Positions 41,915-50,778 of a stretch of 56,457 nucleotides of DNA are shown here, in pieces. Numbering within the stretch: position 1 is the first letter of the stretch; every line of letters begins with the position of its first letter. The notes below the pieces were generated by a model, which saw only the letters and a program-made list of their open reading frames with translations, was not told the DNA's origin and made no database searches. This DNA comes from Anaerolineae bacterium. Its GTDB lineage: Bacteria; Chloroflexota; Anaerolineae; B4-G1; SLSP01. The stretch lies in assembly GCA_026645815.1 (NCBI GenBank), contig JAPKMR010000023.1, forward strand, positions 1 to 56,457, in the 5' to 3' direction. The translations under genes and the position numbers were made by a program.

Positions 41915-43129
41915 ATGAAATACCGAATCTTTGTTGGTTTATTGTTATGCCTGATTCTCATCATGGCAACCGGCAACTCTGCAATCTTCGCTCTCTCTCA
42001 AGCGCAGACTGGGGAGGCTACTCCCTCAACCGCGTCCGGCATAGCGGCAACGCTTGGAAACACCATCACCTATCAGGGATATCTGGTCCAGCATGGTAGC
42101 CCCGTCACCGCGACCTGCGATTTCGTCTTTGCCCTTTTCGACGCCGCCAGTGGCGGTGAATTCGTGGTGGATGCCTCCGCAACCGTTCCGGTCACTGAGG
42201 GCCAGTTCACGGCGCTCCTGGATTTCGGCAGCGCAGCTTTCACGGGCGGTGCCCGTTGGATGCAAGTCTACGTGCGCTGTCCCAGCACTGTAGGCTCCTA
42301 CACGCCGTTGAGCGGGCGTGTGGAACTCACCGCTGTGCCTTACGCCCACAGTCTGCGCCCTGGAGCGCAGGTCTTTGGCACAGCAGGCGTCACCCTGAAC
42401 GTCAGAAACTCGGCTGAGGATGGCGTAGCAATTCAAGGCGAAGCCACCTCCCTGGCGACCGCATCGGATTATCAGGCTTTCGGCGGCAGATTCACCTCCA
42501 GATCCCGCGGCGGGGTGGGGGTCTACGGCGGCGATAACGACACTGGCGACTACAGCTTCGGCTACGGCGTTTGGGGTAAAAGCACCTCTCACTGGGGCTA
42601 CGGCGTCTATGGCGAGAACGCCTCGCCGGATGGCTACGGCGTCTACTCTGCCGGCAATGCCCACGTGCAGGGCGAGCTAACCTGGCAGCCCAAAACCAGC
42701 TACATCTCGGTGCCGGCAGCTGCCTTCATACCCTACGCTTCATCGCTCACCCCCGTCTGCCACGATCCCTACTACATCAACATTGGCGACCGGCTCACCG
42801 TGTACGACTCCCCTTGCACCGTGTCACAGTTCGAGGCGCCTGTCATCCTGCCTCATGACGCTACCGTAACGGCAATGACCTTCCACTACTATGACCGGGA
42901 TTCGGGCAGGGACGCCACCGTCACTCTGTGGCGCGATTTTGATGAGCAGCTAGCCACTGTCACTTCCAGTGGTGATGACGGTTTCGGCAGCAACACTACC
43001 ACGGCAATCAACTATGCCCGTGTGGATAACCAGAATCACACCTACTTCCTCGAGGCGACGTTGGTGACGATGCAGTGGGTGGATCTGCGCTTTGTCGTTA
43101 TCGAGTACACGATCAACGCTCCCTATTAG
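41915..43129 (+). CDS. Secreted protein with 'TYQG...PYA' beta domain
   Basis: 404 aa behind GAAAGGAGC. A signal peptide (about 1-30) is followed at about 48-145 by a beta-rich domain ('ITYQGYLVQHG', 'LDFGSAAFTGGARWMQVYV', 'LTAVPYAHSL'). The same domain is found in the next gene. Residues about 160-260 contain repeated 'YGVYG' and 'GYGVWG' glycine-rich units, similar to those of phage- or surface-fibre proteins. The C-terminal part is unrecognised. Likely a surface fibre component. 29 nt separate it from the next gene. Confidence 0.7.
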   Translation: MKYRIFVGLLLCLILIMATGNSAIFALSQAQTGEATPSTASGIAATLGNTITYQGYLVQHGSPVTATCDFVFALFDAASGGEFVVDASATVPVTEGQFTALLDFGSAAFTGGARWMQVYVRCPSTVGSYTPLSGRVELTAVPYAHSLRPGAQVFGTAGVTLNVRNSAEDGVAIQGEATSLATASDYQAFGGRFTSRSRGGVGVYGGDNDTGDYSFGYGVWGKSTSHWGYGVYGENASPDGYGVYSAGNAHVQGELTWQPKTSYISVPAAAFIPYASSLTPVCHDPYYINIGDRLTVYDSPCTVSQFEAPVILPHDATVTAMTFHYYDRDSGRDATVTLWRDFDEQLATVTSSGDDGFGSNTTTAINYARVDNQNHTYFLEATLVTMQWVDLRFVVIEYTINAPY

Positions 43130-43158
43130 TGGAATTCAACCCTCAAAGGAGATGCAGC

Positions 43159-44682
43159 ATGAAACGCAATAGCTGGTTCAATCTGTCAGTCGTTTTAATC
43201 ATCGCGCTGATTCTGGGCAGTGGAGTTCTCCCTACCAACCATGGTCAAGCGCAGGGCCTGGCTTCCCCGCGGGTCACTGACCCCCTGGAAATCTCCCAGG
43301 CACAAGCGCTGCCGCTGGGCGACCTCCTCACCAATGAGTTTACCTATCAAGGGCGGCTCACGGATGCCGCCGGCGCCCCGGTCGCTGGTCCCTGCGACTT
43401 CCGTTTTAGCTTATATCAATCCTCCGCCGGCAATGACCCCGTTGGCAACGTCCAGTCTGTATCTAATGTCACCCTGGATGAGGGTTATTTCTCCGTGGGA
43501 CTTGATTTTGGCGTCGCCGTCTTTACCGGCGGAGGGCGCTACATGAAAGTCGAAGTGGATTGTGGGGCTGGCGCCTACACCGCCCTCAGCCCCCGTGTGA
43601 AATTGACTGCCACCCCCTATGCCCTCCACGCCGTCTCTACCGGCGCCTTGCACGGGAACCCCGTTTCTGATAACCTCCCTTTCCCAGACGACGTGCTCAC
43701 GTGGGATGGCAACTCCTGGCAACCTTTACCCCCTGAGAATGGCGCGGCTTACCAAAATGTTATCGTAGTTGCCAAAGATGGGGGGCAGTTCGACACGATC
43801 CAGGCGGCGCTCGATAGCATCACCGATGAGAATTACGATAACCGTTATCTGGTCTGGGTGGCGCCAGGCCGCTATGTAGAACATGTGACCATGAAACCGT
43901 TCGTGGATATCGAGGGTGCAGGGGAGTGGACTACCACCATCATGACCATGGGTAGCATGACAGAGACTGTGGGCACTGTGATCGGAGCCGATGCTGCCGC
44001 ATTGCGTTCGCTCACGGTGCTCAATACTGGCGGAACGATTTACGCCGTCGCCATCGTTAACAATGGCACATCTCCCGATCTCCTCCACATCACCGCAGCT
44101 GCTATGGGGGGTTCCATAAAGAATATCGGCGTACTCAACCGGGATCACGCTTCCCCTTTGATGACCTATGTCACAGCTTCTGCATCCGGTAGTGACTCCA
44201 CGCATAACGTTGGCATCGAAAACCACCTTGCTTTTCCTACATTGAATCAGGTTAATGCCGCTGCTACAGGTGGCTACATAAGCGCCGGTATCTACAACGC
44301 GGCAGGCGCTTACCCAAAGCTAAATGCCGTAACGAGCACAGGCTCATCTGCCCAGGTCACCTTTGGCATCCACAATGTTGATGCCGGCGCGGAAATTCGT
44401 GAAAGCACCGTTCATGCCGATACTGGAGTAATCCAATCTGGCATCTACAACGAATGGGATGACATTCCTGGGGTGTATATTGTAACGGTTGAGCAATCGC
44501 AGATAGATCTCGGAGATAAGACACAACCCACCATCTACATTGATGAGAACTTTGTTGTCAATGTGGGGGCTTCGCGGTTGGGTGGTGGTCCGATGGACAT
44601 TGCACCTGGTGGTTGGGTGCGTTGTTACGGTTGTTATGACGAATTCTTCCAAAACGCTGGCGGTATCGGGGTTTGCCCGTAG
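43159..44682 (+). CDS. Secreted protein with 'TYQG...PYA' domain and pectinesterase-like beta-helix
   Basis: 507 aa from the ATG behind AAAGGAGATG; an upstream extension is not supported. A signal peptide (about 1-32) is followed by the domain shared with the previous protein ('FTYQGRLTDAAG', 'LTATPYALHAVS', about 60-165). The C-terminal half ('VAKDGGQFDTIQAALDSI', 'VAPGRYVEHVTMKPFVDIEG') is a right-handed beta-helix as in pectin methylesterases. I do not see the catalytic Asp/Arg set clearly, so enzymatic activity is uncertain. Confidence 0.72.
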   Translation: MKRNSWFNLSVVLIIALILGSGVLPTNHGQAQGLASPRVTDPLEISQAQALPLGDLLTNEFTYQGRLTDAAGAPVAGPCDFRFSLYQSSAGNDPVGNVQSVSNVTLDEGYFSVGLDFGVAVFTGGGRYMKVEVDCGAGAYTALSPRVKLTATPYALHAVSTGALHGNPVSDNLPFPDDVLTWDGNSWQPLPPENGAAYQNVIVVAKDGGQFDTIQAALDSITDENYDNRYLVWVAPGRYVEHVTMKPFVDIEGAGEWTTTIMTMGSMTETVGTVIGADAAALRSLTVLNTGGTIYAVAIVNNGTSPDLLHITAAAMGGSIKNIGVLNRDHASPLMTYVTASASGSDSTHNVGIENHLAFPTLNQVNAAATGGYISAGIYNAAGAYPKLNAVTSTGSSAQVTFGIHNVDAGAEIRESTVHADTGVIQSGIYNEWDDIPGVYIVTVEQSQIDLGDKTQPTIYIDENFVVNVGASRLGGGPMDIAPGGWVRCYGCYDEFFQNAGGIGVCP

Positions 44683-44697
44683 AAAGGCGGTAATCAG

Positions 44698-45003
44698 ATG
44701 AAACCATTACTCTTGACTTTGGCGTTGCTTTCTATGCTCATCGCTTTCCTCGCCCTGGGAGATTTCCAGGCTCAGGCTCTAGCGCCAACCCAGACCGGCG
44801 ACGGCTATGAGCTCGGCTGGTGGACCGTAGATGGCGGCGGTACTCAACTTGCCGGCGGTGACTTCGTTTTGCTGGGCACAGTGGGGCAACCGGAAGCGGG
44901 AAACGCACTTTCCGGCGGCGGTTTTGAACTCGGCAGCGGTTTCTGGCCCGGTGGGGTCATCACCCGACACATGGTCTTCCTGCCCTTGGTCATGCGCAAC
45001 TAA
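44698..45003 (+). CDS. Small secreted 'WWTVDGGG' protein with LPLVMRN C-terminus
   Basis: 101 aa behind AAAGGCGG. A signal peptide (about 1-27) is followed by one copy of a glycine-rich unit ('GYELGWWTVDGGG', 'LLGTVGQPEAG', 'LGSGFWPGG') and the tail VFLPLVMRN. It is 15 nt behind the previous gene, so the three secreted proteins from 41915 are probably one operon. The function is unknown; the terminal motif is shared with other exported proteins in this window. Confidence 0.7.
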   Translation: MKPLLLTLALLSMLIAFLALGDFQAQALAPTQTGDGYELGWWTVDGGGTQLAGGDFVLLGTVGQPEAGNALSGGGFELGSGFWPGGVITRHMVFLPLVMRN

Positions 45004-45073
45004 GAACCTATCCGGGAATTATGGTGCAATGCGGTGTCCCGCTGAGCCTTGCTGTTGAATCCGCTTTCTGTAA

Positions 45074-45116
45074 AGTGTTTTTTCGTTGGCGGGCTGCGCC
45101 CGCCAACGAAAAAACA
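45074..45116. repeat. Long palindrome, palindrome-tail family
   Basis: A 19-bp perfect inverted repeat (45074-45092 and 45098-45116) begins GTGTTTTTTCGTTGGCGGG. The conserved tail is absent. Confidence 0.85.
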
Positions 45117-45199
45117 CCCTCAAAACCGCGCCTTAAGGCGTAGACTCTAGATCGAGACGGATTTTTGGACGAATTCTAAGACCAAATCGGAGGGCACAG

Positions 45200-47035
45200 A
45201 TGCGCTTCAAAACCTTGCGTGGAATCTTAGTTTTAGTTGCAATGGGCGGAATGCTGCTTACGCCGTTGGGCGCCTTGGCGCGCCTCGTGGGTAACGAATT
45301 CTCAGTCGTGAGATATGACTTACATGAAGCCTGGGGGGGCAACGTTGAGTACGACTGGCCCAACAGCAAATACGTCATCGCCTGGGCAGAGCAATCGCAG
45401 CTGGGTTACTACGCTGAGCCATACGTGGGCTGGGTTGAGCCGGATGCTACCACCGTCGCACGTTACCGCGTCGCCGCAGCCACGACTCACAGCAGCTCCA
45501 TTCCTGATATCAGCTGCGAGAACCCGGATCGCTGCCTGGTCACCTGGATCAGCGCGGAGCAGGTCTTCGCCCGCCTTGTGAGTCCCGATGGCACGATGGA
45601 TGTCATCTGGCGCGTAGATACGGGTCAACCGGCGCTGCGCAGCGTCGTGACCCGCGGACCACAGTTCTACCTGGTCGTCTGGGAAATGGATGACGGCCGT
45701 ATCGCCATGCGGCATGTTGACGATATGCTTGGACCTTTCGGCAGTGTCGCCTACGTACAGCTCCCTGCTGGCTGTACACAGGGCCGCAACGTTCAGGTGA
45801 CGCGCGGATATTCTTCGGCCATCTATGCTATCGCCTACGACTGCTTTGACATGGTGCATCTTGAGACCAGAAAGAGCTCCGACCTGTCTTACCGGTGGTG
45901 GCGCACTCCGGTGATGCCCGACTCCTATGAGTTTTGCCCCTCGGTTATTGACTATTGGGATGGTGCGGCTGATAAGCTGATTCTTGCCTTTGAGACCCAG
46001 AATCCCAACCTTGGCATCTTTGGGCAGCGTTATGACGTGAATGGCAATGCGGAAGGCGCTCCTTTTGCCATTGCTCCTCCCGGCAGCAAGGAAGTTCACC
46101 TGGCAGATAATGCCGTGCGCGACGAAATTGTTGCCGTCTACTCTCAGAGTGACGATATCCATGTCCAGCGGTTGGGTTATGATGGCCTACCGGTGGGTGT
46201 GTCCTATGCTATGACGAACGCTCCCGATAGACAATACGCACCGCGCATCTCGGCGGGGGTGTGGGACAAACACCTGGTCATCTGGAACGATTTGCGTGCT
46301 GGCGCGACCGAAGGCGACATCTACGCCCAATGGCTCGAGCTAGAACTGGTCCTTGGTAAGGGAGGACCGCTGTCCAACGAGCTGCCGGATGCCGGTGCCA
46401 GCTATTACCAGGCGCCGGCTCAGATGAACCGGTGGCTTGCTATTGGTATCCGTCCCGGTCCCATGGGTGACCTGGATTTGTACCTGGCTGATGCCCCCGA
46501 CTACAACACTGTGCTCGCCAGTTCGATTTTCGGCACTGGCTTCGCAGATATCGTGGTCATGGATGGCTACCAATCCGGTCCCGCCGCCTATTTCCCCTAC
46601 GTGAGTCATTTTGCCGGCGATACCTACTATGCCATCGAATACGCTCCAAGCGCCAACCGAATCACGGAGCAACGCCCCACCATCCCTCAGGAAAGCCTGG
46701 CGATGGAGTCGGTAGCGCGCATGTTCGACATCTATGCCCTGCCCGGACAACTGCTCGATATCCAGGTCGCGCCCGATGTTCCGGATTTAGCCCTGGCGCT
46801 CTTCGACCCCCGCAACGGTCCCCAACAGGCCCTGAATCAAGCTCTGATCGTAGCTGATAACGCTGGCGGCGGGCAGGTCGAGGTCCTGCAACACCTTCCG
46901 GAAACTGAGGGTTGGTATGGTTTGCTGGTCTGGAAGAAGGACGACACCGCTGGCGCCTTCGACCTATCCGCCAGTGGTGCGGGGACGCCGCCTGGTACAA
47001 CCATCTTCCTTCCCCTGGTCGCCCGCAACTATTGA
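45200..47035 (+). CDS. Large secreted protein with LPLVARNY C-terminus, unrecognised
   Basis: 611 aa behind CGGAGGG. A signal peptide (about 1-30) is followed by repeated beta-propeller-like strands ('YVIAWAEQS', 'CLVTWISAEQ', 'FYLVVWEMDDGRIAMRHVDD', 'HLVIWNDLRAG') spaced about 45-60 residues apart through residue 380. A later beta-rich region (about 480-600) precedes the tail TIFLPLVARNY. I do not recognise a named family. The strand pattern suggests a propeller used for binding at the surface. Confidence 0.7.
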   Translation: MRFKTLRGILVLVAMGGMLLTPLGALARLVGNEFSVVRYDLHEAWGGNVEYDWPNSKYVIAWAEQSQLGYYAEPYVGWVEPDATTVARYRVAAATTHSSSIPDISCENPDRCLVTWISAEQVFARLVSPDGTMDVIWRVDTGQPALRSVVTRGPQFYLVVWEMDDGRIAMRHVDDMLGPFGSVAYVQLPAGCTQGRNVQVTRGYSSAIYAIAYDCFDMVHLETRKSSDLSYRWWRTPVMPDSYEFCPSVIDYWDGAADKLILAFETQNPNLGIFGQRYDVNGNAEGAPFAIAPPGSKEVHLADNAVRDEIVAVYSQSDDIHVQRLGYDGLPVGVSYAMTNAPDRQYAPRISAGVWDKHLVIWNDLRAGATEGDIYAQWLELELVLGKGGPLSNELPDAGASYYQAPAQMNRWLAIGIRPGPMGDLDLYLADAPDYNTVLASSIFGTGFADIVVMDGYQSGPAAYFPYVSHFAGDTYYAIEYAPSANRITEQRPTIPQESLAMESVARMFDIYALPGQLLDIQVAPDVPDLALALFDPRNGPQQALNQALIVADNAGGGQVEVLQHLPETEGWYGLLVWKKDDTAGAFDLSASGAGTPPGTTIFLPLVARNY

Positions 47036-47070
47036 GCGTCTCATAGCGGTCACATCAGCCATTGGAGAGG

Positions 47071-47175
47071 GTTTTTCGCTGCCGCGCGCAGCGCGGCAGC
47101 GAAAAACACAAGAAAAGACGACCCTCTTCGCCTGTCTGCACAACCTCCCCCACTTTCTACCCACAATCTGTCGCC
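47071..47175. repeat. Palindrome-tail repeat copy
   Basis: A 17-bp perfect inverted repeat (47071-47087 and 47091-47107) begins GTTTTTCGCTGCCGCGC. The conserved tail runs to 47175. A second palindrome follows at 47212; the 47036-47275 gap holds nothing else. Confidence 0.85.
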
Positions 47176-47211
47176 GCCCTGCCCGCTTCCGCCTTCCTGA
47201 AAGTGTTTTTG

Positions 47212-47260
47212 GAGGTGATTTTGTGCGGTGGGGCTACGCCCCACCGCACAAAATCACCTC
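47212..47260. repeat. Long palindrome, subtype with GCGGTGGGGC stem
   Basis: A 23-bp perfect inverted repeat (47212-47234 and 47238-47260), nearly the same sequence as 37399-37443. Both are followed by TATAGCACG and both lie shortly upstream of a promoter. Confidence 0.85.
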
Positions 47261-47275
47261 TATAGCACGTCCCGA

Positions 47276-47303
47276 TTGCCTAAATTCTCCCCTTGACTAT
47301 AAT
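47276..47303 (+). promoter_or_regulatory. Sigma-70 type promoter for glgC
   Basis: TTGCCT at 47276-47281 and TATAAT at 47298-47303 are separated by 16 nt, 54 nt before the glgC ATG. Confidence 0.6.
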
Positions 47304-47357
47304 AAGTACAGACTCACAATCCAAGCTGGCAGCAGTCCATAGAAAGGAGACCCTCCC

Positions 47358-48620
47358 ATGCGTTTCTCAATGCACGATGTGGTCAGTGTCATTCTGGGCG
47401 GCGGTGCAGGAACTCGCCTGTACCCCCTTACCAAGGTGCGGTCCAAGCCCGCCGTGCCGCTGGCGGGGCACTACCGGCTGATTGATATCCCCATCAGCAA
47501 CTGTATCCATTCGGGAATTGACCGTATCTACGTCTTGACTCAGTACAACTCCGAATCTCTGCACCGTCACATCTCGCGCACCTACGTCTTCGATAACTTC
47601 TCCCGTGGCTCGGTGCGCATTTTGGCGGCGGAGCAGACGCCCTCGAGCACCTCCTGGTATCAAGGCACTGCGGATGCGCTGCGCAAGCAGCTCTTCCAAC
47701 TCCAGGGCGCCAAGTCCAAGGAGACCTTGATCCTCTCGGGCGACCATCTCTACCGCATGGATTACTCCGATTTTGTGGCGGCGCACCGGGATAATGATGC
47801 CGACATCACCATCGGCGTGCATCCCGTGTTGCCGGAGGAAGCTTCCGATTTCGGCATTCTGCAGGCTGATGCGGATTCTAACATCATCCGCTTCGTCGAG
47901 AAACCTCCCTTTGAGAACCTTGCCGGATTGGAGAGCCTTTCCGGCGACCGTCCCTACACCGCCTCGATGGGCATCTACGTCTTCCGCTCGCAACTGCTCT
48001 TCGAAATGTTGCGCGAGCAGACCGGTTCCGACTTTGGCAAACATCTGATTCCGGCGGCGATTGAGCAGGGTTTGAAAGTGCGCGCCTACCGCTTTGATGG
48101 CTATTGGGAGGACATCGGGACAATCGCGGCATTCTACAACGTGAACCTGGCTCTCACCTCTTCCAACCCGCCCTTCGACTTCTTCGACGCTGAATGGCCT
48201 ATCTACACGCGCCCGCGCTTTTTGCCCGGCAGTCGCATCATGGATTCCGACATGCAGCAGGTCTTCATCGCGCCGGGCTGCATGGTCGAGCAGTCCACCA
48301 TTCGCTCGAGCGTCGTCGGTTTGCGCAGCGTCCTGCGCCCTGGTTCGCATCTGCACCGGGTCGTGATGATGGGCTCGGATTACTTCGAGACCGATGCGGA
48401 GAAGGCGGATAACCGTCGCCTGGGCATCCCGGATATTGGGGTGGGTGAGGGCAGCGTCATCGAGGGTGCCATCCTCGATAAGAACGTGCGCATCGGGCGC
48501 AACGTCGTCATCCGCAACCATGCCGGTGAGGCGGATTCTGAAACCAAAAGCTACGTTATCCGCGATGGCATCGTCGTCATCCCCAAAGACACCGTGATTC
48601 CCGACGGCACCATCGTCTGA
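47358..48620 (+). CDS. glgC: Glucose-1-phosphate adenylyltransferase
   Basis: 420 aa, normal for GlgC, behind AAAGGAGACC. It makes ADP-glucose for glycogen synthesis. 'VILGGGAGTRLYPLTKVRSK' is the nucleotide-binding loop; 'PAVPLAGHYRLIDIPISNCI', 'SGDHLYRMDY' and 'GYWEDIGT' complete the core. The C-terminal half is the left-handed beta-helix with hexapeptide repeats ('SVIEGAILDKNVRIGRNV'). No other glycogen genes are adjacent. A bidirectional hairpin separates it from mvaD. Confidence 0.92.
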   Translation: MRFSMHDVVSVILGGGAGTRLYPLTKVRSKPAVPLAGHYRLIDIPISNCIHSGIDRIYVLTQYNSESLHRHISRTYVFDNFSRGSVRILAAEQTPSSTSWYQGTADALRKQLFQLQGAKSKETLILSGDHLYRMDYSDFVAAHRDNDADITIGVHPVLPEEASDFGILQADADSNIIRFVEKPPFENLAGLESLSGDRPYTASMGIYVFRSQLLFEMLREQTGSDFGKHLIPAAIEQGLKVRAYRFDGYWEDIGTIAAFYNVNLALTSSNPPFDFFDAEWPIYTRPRFLPGSRIMDSDMQQVFIAPGCMVEQSTIRSSVVGLRSVLRPGSHLHRVVMMGSDYFETDAEKADNRRLGIPDIGVGEGSVIEGAILDKNVRIGRNVVIRNHAGEADSETKSYVIRDGIVVIPKDTVIPDGTIV

Positions 48621-48642
48621 GCCTCAGCCCCCGCACCAAAAG

Positions 48643-48674
48643 AACAGCGCGCAACCCCACGGTTGCGCGCTGTT
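48643..48674. terminator. Bidirectional hairpin terminator between glgC and mvaD
   Basis: A 14-bp perfect stem (48643-48656 and 48661-48674) with a CCAC loop, flanked by AAAAG on the left and AAATTT on the right. It lies between convergent genes and overlaps the mvaD stop codon. Confidence 0.75.
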
Positions 48675-49686
48675 AAATTTCCCCTTCCCCCTCTTCCACC
48701 ACGCGCGCCCCCATCCCGGGCGTACTCACCAGCAGGCGCCCTCCCAATGTGGGCAGCAACGCTCCCACCGCTTCCAGCAGCGCCGCGCGATTCTGCGCCT
48801 CGCACAGCAGGTGTACCGCCGGACCTGCATCCAGCGTGAAATACACCTCCAGGCCCTCGGCGCGCCAGCGTTGCACGGCGTGAATCAGCGCCAGCGTTTG
48901 CGGTTGCCAGTAATAGATGCCGCTCAACTGCGGCTGTTCTGCGACCCTCGAACTCATCGCGATGAGGTGCAGCGAGATCGCTTCGCGCTCTACCGCCATA
49001 CCCAGCGTGCTGAAGTCGCGCTCGAGCACTGCCCGGCGCACCGTCGCCAGCGTGTCCCCCAGCTGCTGCAACCGCGCCTCGAAGAACGGGCTGCTTGGCG
49101 CGGCGCGATGCCCTTCCAGTGACGAAATCGCCTTTGGCTGCGGGTCGAAGTACACCGTCACAATCTGCAAATCCCAGTGCTCGGGCGGCGCCAATTGCAC
49201 CGCATACGATTCTTCACCCGTTCCGGCGCGCCATTCCGCAAAGCCATGGGGAATTGAGCGACACGCGGACCCGGACCCCAGGCGCGCCAGCGAGGAGAGC
49301 GCCCGCGAATCCAGCGCTAGCCCGGCAGCGCGCGTGCCTGCCAGCGTGAGCGCGGCAAAGCCCGATGCCGATGAGGCGATGCCGATGCCCGTGGGGAAAG
49401 AATTGTGCGACCATACCCGGGCATAGGCCGTGATGCCCGCCAGCGCCCGAATCTGCTCCAGGTGCGCGCTCACGCGGGTCGAGGCTTTCTCTGTGGGGCG
49501 GGCGCCATCGAGTTCGAACTCATCCTCGTCCAGCGTCGCATCGAACTGCACCGTGGTGGTGGTCGTCGCCCCACTGAGATTGACCGAAATCGAATCATTC
49601 AACGGCAACTGCCGCACCAAATCACGCTGCCCCCAGTATTTCACCAGCGCCAGATTCGGATGCGCAACCGCGGTCACAGCAGGCAT
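48673..49686 (-). CDS. mvaD: Mevalonate-pathway decarboxylase (diphospho- or phosphomevalonate)
   Basis: 337 aa from the ATG at 49686 behind GAGGGAG; GTG at 49698 is an alternative. A GHMP-fold enzyme: 'NLALVKYWGQRD', 'PLNDSISVNL', 'SFPTGIGIASSASGFAAL', 'GSGSACRSIPHGFAEW' and the catalytic-Asp region 'TLDAGPAVHLLC'. It produces an isopentenyl phosphate in isoprenoid synthesis. A Chloroflexota homologue (Roseiflexus) is known to prefer phosphomevalonate over diphosphomevalonate, so the exact substrate is open. No other mevalonate genes are nearby. It follows the ABC operon by 42 nt. Confidence 0.87.
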   Translation of the reverse strand: MPAVTAVAHPNLALVKYWGQRDLVRQLPLNDSISVNLSGATTTTTVQFDATLDEDEFELDGARPTEKASTRVSAHLEQIRALAGITAYARVWSHNSFPTGIGIASSASGFAALTLAGTRAAGLALDSRALSSLARLGSGSACRSIPHGFAEWRAGTGEESYAVQLAPPEHWDLQIVTVYFDPQPKAISSLEGHRAAPSSPFFEARLQQLGDTLATVRRAVLERDFSTLGMAVEREAISLHLIAMSSRVAEQPQLSGIYYWQPQTLALIHAVQRWRAEGLEVYFTLDAGPAVHLLCEAQNRAALLEAVGALLPTLGGRLLVSTPGMGARVVEEGEGEI

Positions 49687-49728
49687 GTTCTCCCTCACCC
49701 CCTCACCCTCTCTCCCACTCTCCCCCTC

Positions 49729-50778
49729 TCACTCCCCTGCCGCTTCTACAAAGCGATTGGTGAACGCCGCGTTTACATCTACCGGCGCCGAAAGGGCTTG
49801 ATACTGCAACAGGCTATCCGCCAGCGCTTGCCACTGCTCTGCCGTCTGCCAACCGGTGGGCTGTCCCTCGACCTGCGCGTCCCGCAACTCCGTTTCCAGC
49901 ATAAAGCGCATGTGCTCGGGGTTCGCTTCCTCGCCGGCATAGAGCATGGTAATCTCCACTGCCTCGTCGAGATGGGTTGCCGCGTAGCCGATGCCGCGCA
50001 GCGCGGCGCGGACGAAGCGCTCCATGCGTTCAGGGTCCCGCTCGACAATGTCCGGTGTGCTCACATAAGCCAGCCCCAGCGTCGGCACCCCATAATCGCT
50101 GACCTGCCATTCTTGTAGCTCATAACCCCAGCTGCGCAGGAGATACGGCTCATTCGAGTTGTAGACCGGATAAATATCCACCAGCCCCTCGACCAGCACG
50201 CGCGGGTCGAAACCCACATTGATGAGCGACACATCCTCCGCACTCAAGCCCGCCACATCCAGCAATGCCGGTAAATCAGGGGGTGGGGTACCCTTATAGC
50301 CGATGCTGTGCCCACGCCAATCTTGCAGCGTCGTGATACTGGAATCGGCTAGCGCCACGTAGGCTTGTTGCCCGTGTTGCCCGATCAGCGCGATGGAGAG
50401 CAGCGGCAGTCCCGGGTCGGCGCGCCGTTGCAGCAGCACCGCCGCATCCTGCGTGGTCACATCTACCTTGCCGGCGGTCAGCAGCTGCAAGTGCTCTCCT
50501 CTGCCTGCCGAATGCTGAATCGTCACGTTGAGGCTCTCCGCGGCAAAGAACCCTTTTTCCTGTGCCACGTAAACCCCGACGAAAGGCAGGTTCGCCTGCG
50601 GCTTGTAGCCCGCCATGAAAACCAGCGTATCGGGTTCCGGCGCCTGGCTACACCCACTGACTGCGAATCCCAAAGTGATAGCGAGCGTCAGAATCGCTAT
50701 GCGCGCTACCAGTAGCCTGGGTCGCGCTGTAAAGGCTTTTTTACCCCCTTGCGCAGAGCCTCGTGTCAACGGTAACAT
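49729..50778 (-). CDS. ABC importer substrate-binding lipoprotein, NMT1/THI5-like
   Basis: 349 aa from the ATG at 50778, behind GGGAGGATAG and overlapping the permease stop codon by one base. The lipobox is 'FAVSGCSQ' and the mature protein begins 'LVFMAGYKPQANLPFVGVYV', with 'AQEKGFFAAESLNV' typical of the NMT1/THI5 family. Ligands in this family include thiamine pyrimidine precursors, sulfonates and, in Chloroflexus RibY, riboflavin. I see no TPP or FMN riboswitch upstream, so the ligand is not settled. Confidence 0.82.
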   Translation of the reverse strand: MLPLTRGSAQGGKKAFTARPRLLVARIAILTLAITLGFAVSGCSQAPEPDTLVFMAGYKPQANLPFVGVYVAQEKGFFAAESLNVTIQHSAGRGEHLQLLTAGKVDVTTQDAAVLLQRRADPGLPLLSIALIGQHGQQAYVALADSSITTLQDWRGHSIGYKGTPPPDLPALLDVAGLSAEDVSLINVGFDPRVLVEGLVDIYPVYNSNEPYLLRSWGYELQEWQVSDYGVPTLGLAYVSTPDIVERDPERMERFVRAALRGIGYAATHLDEAVEITMLYAGEEANPEHMRFMLETELRDAQVEGQPTGWQTAEQWQALADSLLQYQALSAPVDVNAAFTNRFVEAAGE

